From Malus domestica (lineage: Eukaryota; Streptophyta; Magnoliopsida; Rosales; Rosaceae): a stretch of 64,000 nt of DNA. Of the stretch, positions 59,341 to 64,000 are shown one piece after another. Both the position numbers and the translations under genes were made by a program. The notes beneath the pieces are model-generated. The model saw nothing but the letters and a program-made list of their open reading frames with translations. It made no database searches and was not told the DNA's origin. The first letter of the stretch is position 1; every line of letters begins with the position of its first letter. The DNA lies in assembly GCF_042453785.1 (NCBI RefSeq), contig NC_091675.1:508501-572500 (forward strand), given 5' to 3'.

Positions 59341-62300
59341 TCAATCGATCGCGTCTGTCTTTTGTTGCTGTAGACTAACTAATTGTTTGTAGAGACTACC
59401 GGGTCTTCCAATCAGCTGCTCGTGGCTTCCCATTTCGACCACCCTACCATTTTGTAGCAGGGCGATCCGATTTGCATCACGAATGGTTGACAACCGGTGT
59501 GCTACCATAATCGTTGTTCTACCCTCCATTAGCTTGTCAAGAGCCTCTTGGACCAGCTTCTCAGACTCTGTGTCCAATGCACTCGTTGCTTCGTCCAGAA
59601 GAAGAATTGATGGATCTTTCAGTATTGCTCTGGCAATTGCTACCCTCTGCTTCTGCCCTCCGGATAACTGCACTCCTTTCTCTCCCACTTGAGTTTTGTA
59701 CCCTTCAGGCATTCGACTAATGAAACCGTGTGCATTCGCTGCTTTCGCCGCTGTCACTACCTCTACTTCCGATGCTTCCTCGTACCCGTACTTTATGTTC
59801 TCATAAATTGTTGTGGAGAACAATGCCGGCTCCTGCTGAACTAGACTCATTCTCTTCCTCAATGATTTCAAGTTCAAGCTTTTGATATCGTATCCATCAA
59901 TTAGAACTCTACCAGAAACGGGGTCATAAAATCTCATTACCAGTGCAATCACTGTACTCTTCCCCGAACCACTTGGCCCGACTACAGCAAGGCTCTTTCC
60001 TGCTGAAACCCGTAAATTCAAATAGTCGAAAATGGTGATATCCGGCCTTGCAGGGTACCAGAAACTCACATTCTTGAACTCTATATCTCCCTTGACATTG
60101 GCAACAACATTTGATCTGGGATCATCACGATGTATGGCTGTTTCTCGCTTTAGGATACTGAAAATTGGGCTGAGCGCTTGCGATCCCTTCATAATTTCTG
60201 GTGTGAGAGCTAGGGTTTCTGCTATACACAGTGAAGTGACTATTAAGACCATAAAGGACTTCATGATATCTCCAAAATTCGAGTCTTTATCCTTGATTAG
60301 TACTGATGCATACCAAAGGCCAAGGGCATAAGAACAGAATGCGAAAAACTGCGATAAACCGTAGCAGAAGCCTGATATGTGGCCTCTTAGAACTGCTTGT
60401 TTGTTTGGCTTGTTTAGTTCCAAGGAAAACTGGAGTGATATCCGTTCTTCGCAACCAAATGAAGCTACAGTACGTATGTTGGCAATCGCTTCGCGTGCAA
60501 CGGAAGTTGCTCTTGAGTAGGCACGGTTGTAGTCCCCTCCGAATCCCTTCAGAAACAGTTGCTGTGGATACAAATCAAGAAAACCGAACATATGTTGGAT
60601 TGAAGATAACAACAATTAAAAATAAACAATGTGCAGCTTGTTGCGAGTTATATATTAGTTAAAGTGTAAATATTAGTTTATTGTCCCACATTAATTAAGT
60701 ACATATGTAATACCAATTGTAACTCCTATATATACTCAACTTTGGAGATTAATGAATATATAAGAAATTTTCAAATATTGTCATATATATTTTTGGTATT
60801 TACCATATTTAGTTTAATATTGGCATTTACCATATTTAGTTTAATATTGGTATTTACCATATTTATTTTAATATGGCATCAGAGCAGTTCGCTCTTGGTG
60901 ACCTGTGTGCTTTAATTTTGTGTCCATATTTTTCGTGATTTCCTTCGTGGAAAAAAAAAAGTGAATAGTGTCGCGCTACAGTACAATGCGTGAACAGTAG
61001 TCTGCTTTGGGAACATTGGTCCTCTACAGTGCCGTAAACAGTGATTGCTACAATGGATAATTGATACTAGGGTTACTGATTATGTGATTAGTGACCCTAG
61101 AATGTTTGATGAGTTATATGACTATGTTCATGATCCGTATATTACTAGTACAAATGGAGCACATTCCCTGTGAAAGGTGAATGCACTATCTCTCTGACTC
61201 CAACCTTATCACTGGTCCGTGCTTTACTTGTTCCTGATGTTAAATGCAATCTTTTGTCGATAGGAAAACTTCTTGATACCTTATATTGTTCTGCTCACTT
61301 CTACCATACGTATTGTTATTTTCAAAATATTCAAACTCAGAAGATAATTAGTCATGGTAAAAGAATAGGGGATTTGTACATCTTGATTATGGAGGATACT
61401 GTTGTTTCTAGTCCAAATAATCATCAAGTTTTAAGTGCTAAAGTGGATGACAAAACATGTGGAGATTATAATGAAGTTTTAAGTGCAACATGATCGAACA
61501 AAACATGTGGAGATTGATCGACATTTCATTAAGGAAAAATTAGATGCTGGAATTATTATGTTTCCGTTTGTGAGATCTGAAAATCAACTTGCTGATGCTC
61601 TTACTAAGGCTGTGTCTAATAGTGTGTTTTCCGACTCGCTTGACAAGTTGGGCATGCGTGAAATCTTTGCACCAACTTGAGGGGGAGTGTTGCGAGTTAT
61701 ATATTAGTTAAAGTGTAAATAGTAGTTTATTGTCTCACGTTGATGAAATACATATGTAATATAAATTGTAACTCTTATATATACTCCACTTTGGAGATTA
61801 ATGAATATATAAGAAATTCTCAAATATTGTCATATATATTTTTAGTATTTATCATGTTTAGTTTAATATTGGTATTTACCATGTTTAGTTTAATACAGCT
61901 TTTAACAGAAGGGTGGTATTTTTTATTCTGACCTCAGTTATGGAAGCTCCAATAAGTAGGGGAAGGGAGGCACTCACGACAGCTGCCATACGCCAACTAA
62001 ACGTGAAGGCAATAACAAAAGCAGTCACCGTGAGGGAGAGATTCTGCACGATTGTTGACAGACGGTCAGCTAGAGCGCTTCGCACCAACGTTGCATTTGC
62101 TGCTAAAGTTGATGTCAGTGATCCGGTGTTATTCTCTTCCAAATCGAACCAACCAACTTCATTCGAAAGGATGGCTGCAGTCAAAAACAAGAACGCCGTT
62201 CTCAGTTTTGATGGATTTCGTAATGTGCATTATATGAGAAATAAAAATATGGTTCAATCTTTGAGGTCGAGAAGAACCTTTGAACATTAATAAACGAACG

Positions 62301-63988
62301 CGAGTTGTGAGCCGCTCCCCCATCAATGTATAAAAGTAGTGCTGCAGGAGATATATTGGGACAGTGACAGCAGCCAAGCCAACAAATATGAGAGCTATCC
62401 TATCAACAACATGTTTGATTTGAGAGCCGCCAGGAGCGTAAAACACTGTCAATATATGAGTTATCCCGAGCGAGAAAAGAGGAGCTTCCATGCCAGCGAG
62501 AACTGCACCGACTGACCCCAGTATTGCGTAAGGCCACTCGGGCGCATTTAGTTTCACTAATTCCCATACTGGTGCAGCAGCAGAGCTGGTCTGATCGCTT
62601 GGCTTCTGCTGTTTTGTACTGATTGCCTTGTCCTCCTGCGGATAGTTATTTGTGGTTCCACGAAAGCTGGATTCTCTCGAAGAATGTCCAGATACTAAGC
62701 CAGAATCTTTACCCCGTTCCAGTACCTGCATGCTCACCAGATTTGCATACTCCCCTTTCTTGGACATCAGGTCCGAATGGTTACCACTCTCAGCAACCTG
62801 ACCGTTCTTCAAGACAACGATTGTGTCCACATCTTGGATAGTGGACAATCGATGAGCAACGATTACTGTAGTTCGATGCAACATGATTTTCTCTAGTGCC
62901 TGCTGAACAACTAGTTCTGATTCTGCATCAAGAGCGCTTGTGGCCTCATCTAAGAGTAGTATTTTCGGGTTTCGCAGCACTGCTCTTGCAATGGCTATTC
63001 GTTGCTTTTGCCCTCCGGAAAGCTGAGTTCCTCCCTCTCCTGCCTGAGTGTTGTAGCCATCAGGCAATCCTTCAATGAAAGAATGTGCATTTGCAGCTTT
63101 AGCAGCTTCCATGATCTGATCCAGGTCTGCGTCTTCTTTACCGAACAAAATATTGCTGGCTATAGTAGTCGCGAACAATGCCGGTTCTTGACTTACCAAT
63201 CCCATCTGTTCTCGCAACCATTTCAGTTGGAGAGTTCCAAGTTCATGTCCATCCAACAGTATTTTACCTTGCAAAAATTGGTTCATGATTTAGACCTCAA
63301 AACAAGAAACGAAATGGTTATTAGACAGGACCAGAATACCTGAAACGGGGTGGTAGAATCGCTGAATCATGGATATAACGGTGCTCTTTCCTGAACCACT
63401 AGGGCCAACAACTGCAAAAGTCTTTCCAGCTCCAATCGAAAAGCTCAAGTTATCGAACACCATATTTGATCGTGATGGATAGGTGAAACCAACCTCACAG
63501 AAGTCAATCTGCCCAGACACTTTCGGCAACACTATTCCGTTGTCCGTGACCTTACAGGATTTGGAATCCGAATCGATCATCGTCATGATATTAGCAGCAG
63601 CAGCTCTCCCTTTTGCAATTGCACCAAGGTTTGGAGCAGCTTGGCCAAGAGCACTAAATAAGAAAAAGGTCTGCTTTAATCACGAAACTGGAAATAGTAA
63701 ATGCACACATAATTTGGAGTGGACTTACAATCCGCTGAAGATGACGTTGATGATTGTTGTGAATGCTTTCCCCCCGTTCGTGTCATGATGCCTTACAAGT
63801 ATGCTGGCATACCAGAGAAGCAATGCCCAAGCGCAGAACAACAGCCCGTATGTAAACCCTACACCAACTCCTTTCGCAACACCGGTCTTCTTTCCCAGCT
63901 TGAGGGCCTTGTTCAGTGAGGTTGAGTATGCTTCAATGGCTCTGTCCTCTCCCCCGAATGAGTACACTGTACGAATCTGCGAAATAAC
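59341..63988 (-). CDS. ABCB transporter, ABCB13/14-like (partial, 5' end outside window)
   Basis: Exons on the - strand: 63988-63729, 63653-63340, 63267-62278, 62174-61933 and 60561-59341, giving 1008 residues; about 240 N-terminal residues lie beyond the window. NBD1 has Walker [11 protein letters not shown]-loop VSQEPAL, signature LSGGQKQR and Walker B ILLLDEAT. The linker is Ser/Gln-rich, TMD2 follows ([19 protein letters not shown]), and NBD2 repeats [34 protein letters not shown] and the AHRLSTI H-loop. It is a full-size ABCB (MDR/PGP) plasma membrane transporter; Arabidopsis relatives move auxin or malate, but the substrate cannot be read here. The intron at 60562-61932 is about 109 bp plus a small retroelement. 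No coding lesion seen. Confidence 0.92.
60639..61895 (+). mobile_element. Ty1/copia element, broken and internally deleted, in an ABCB intron
   Basis: The 5' LTR is 60639-60873 and the 3' LTR 61688-61895 (TGTTGCGAGTTATATA...TTTAATA). The primer-binding site (TGGCATCAGAGC) follows the 5' LTR and a purine tract (GAGGGGGAG) precedes the 3' LTR. The target duplication is CAGCT (60634-60638 and 61896-61900). Inside are only short remnants: a protease/pre-integrase-like piece and the end of the RNase H region. Most of gag-pol is lost in at least two large deletions, so it is a fossil. The LTRs differ modestly, and the 5' LTR has an extra tandem repeat of a TTTACCATATTTAGTTTAA unit. It lies antisense to the transporter gene. 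Confidence 0.88.
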
Positions 63989-64000
63989 CTGGTGTATGCA

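Overview
This window is nuclear DNA of a dicot plant. It has spliced genes with GT-AG introns, plant-only families (ROP GTPase, FREE1, BOI-type RING ligase, RLCK) and a dense load of small transposons. Repeat style (Cassandra TRIM, ATATCG-rich hAT-like elements, GAGCAA-ended Tourist elements) resembles apple or pear (Rosaceae, Maleae). That placement is inference from memory, not a database result.

Left part, 1-28.4 kb: a cluster of EXL-type GDSL esterase/lipase genes embedded in repeats. Two copies look intact (8501-10677 and 16751-19745, both +). One is cut by the window edge (31-713, -). Two are complementary half genes: exons 1, 2 and the start of exon 3 at 24860-28376 (+), and the rest of exon 3 plus exons 4 and 5 at 2755-3884 (-). 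The halves break at about the same place in exon 3 and face each other, so flipping about 3.9-28.4 kb back would rejoin one gene and put every GDSL copy in one orientation. I infer an inversion with both breaks in this gene. The 3' half also carries a 345-bp Tourist-like MITE inserted in frame in exon 4.

Repeats in this part include a solo LTR with a Cassandra TRIM nested in it, and a short LTR element holding a captured host transporter exon. They also include a hAT-like element holding a possible captured first exon, and a pair of related hAT-like elements, one inside the other, each carrying a degenerate U2 snRNA 5' end with a recognisable snRNA promoter (USE plus TATA). The U2-bearing pair sits in intron 1 of the 5' half gene.

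Right part, 29-64 kb: single-copy style genes in order: FREE1 (-), a BOI-like RING E3 (-), a decayed prostaglandin-E-synthase-2-like gene (-), a plant nuclear-type protein of unknown function (+), a receptor-like cytoplasmic kinase (-), VPS35 (+), a type I ROP GTPase (+), and the 3' four-fifths of an ABCB13/14-like transporter (-) whose 5' end lies beyond the window. A small broken copia element sits in one ABCB intron. FREE1 and VPS35 both serve endosomal sorting, and ROP and ABCB proteins act at the plasma membrane. Nothing in the sequence shows that these neighbours are co-regulated.
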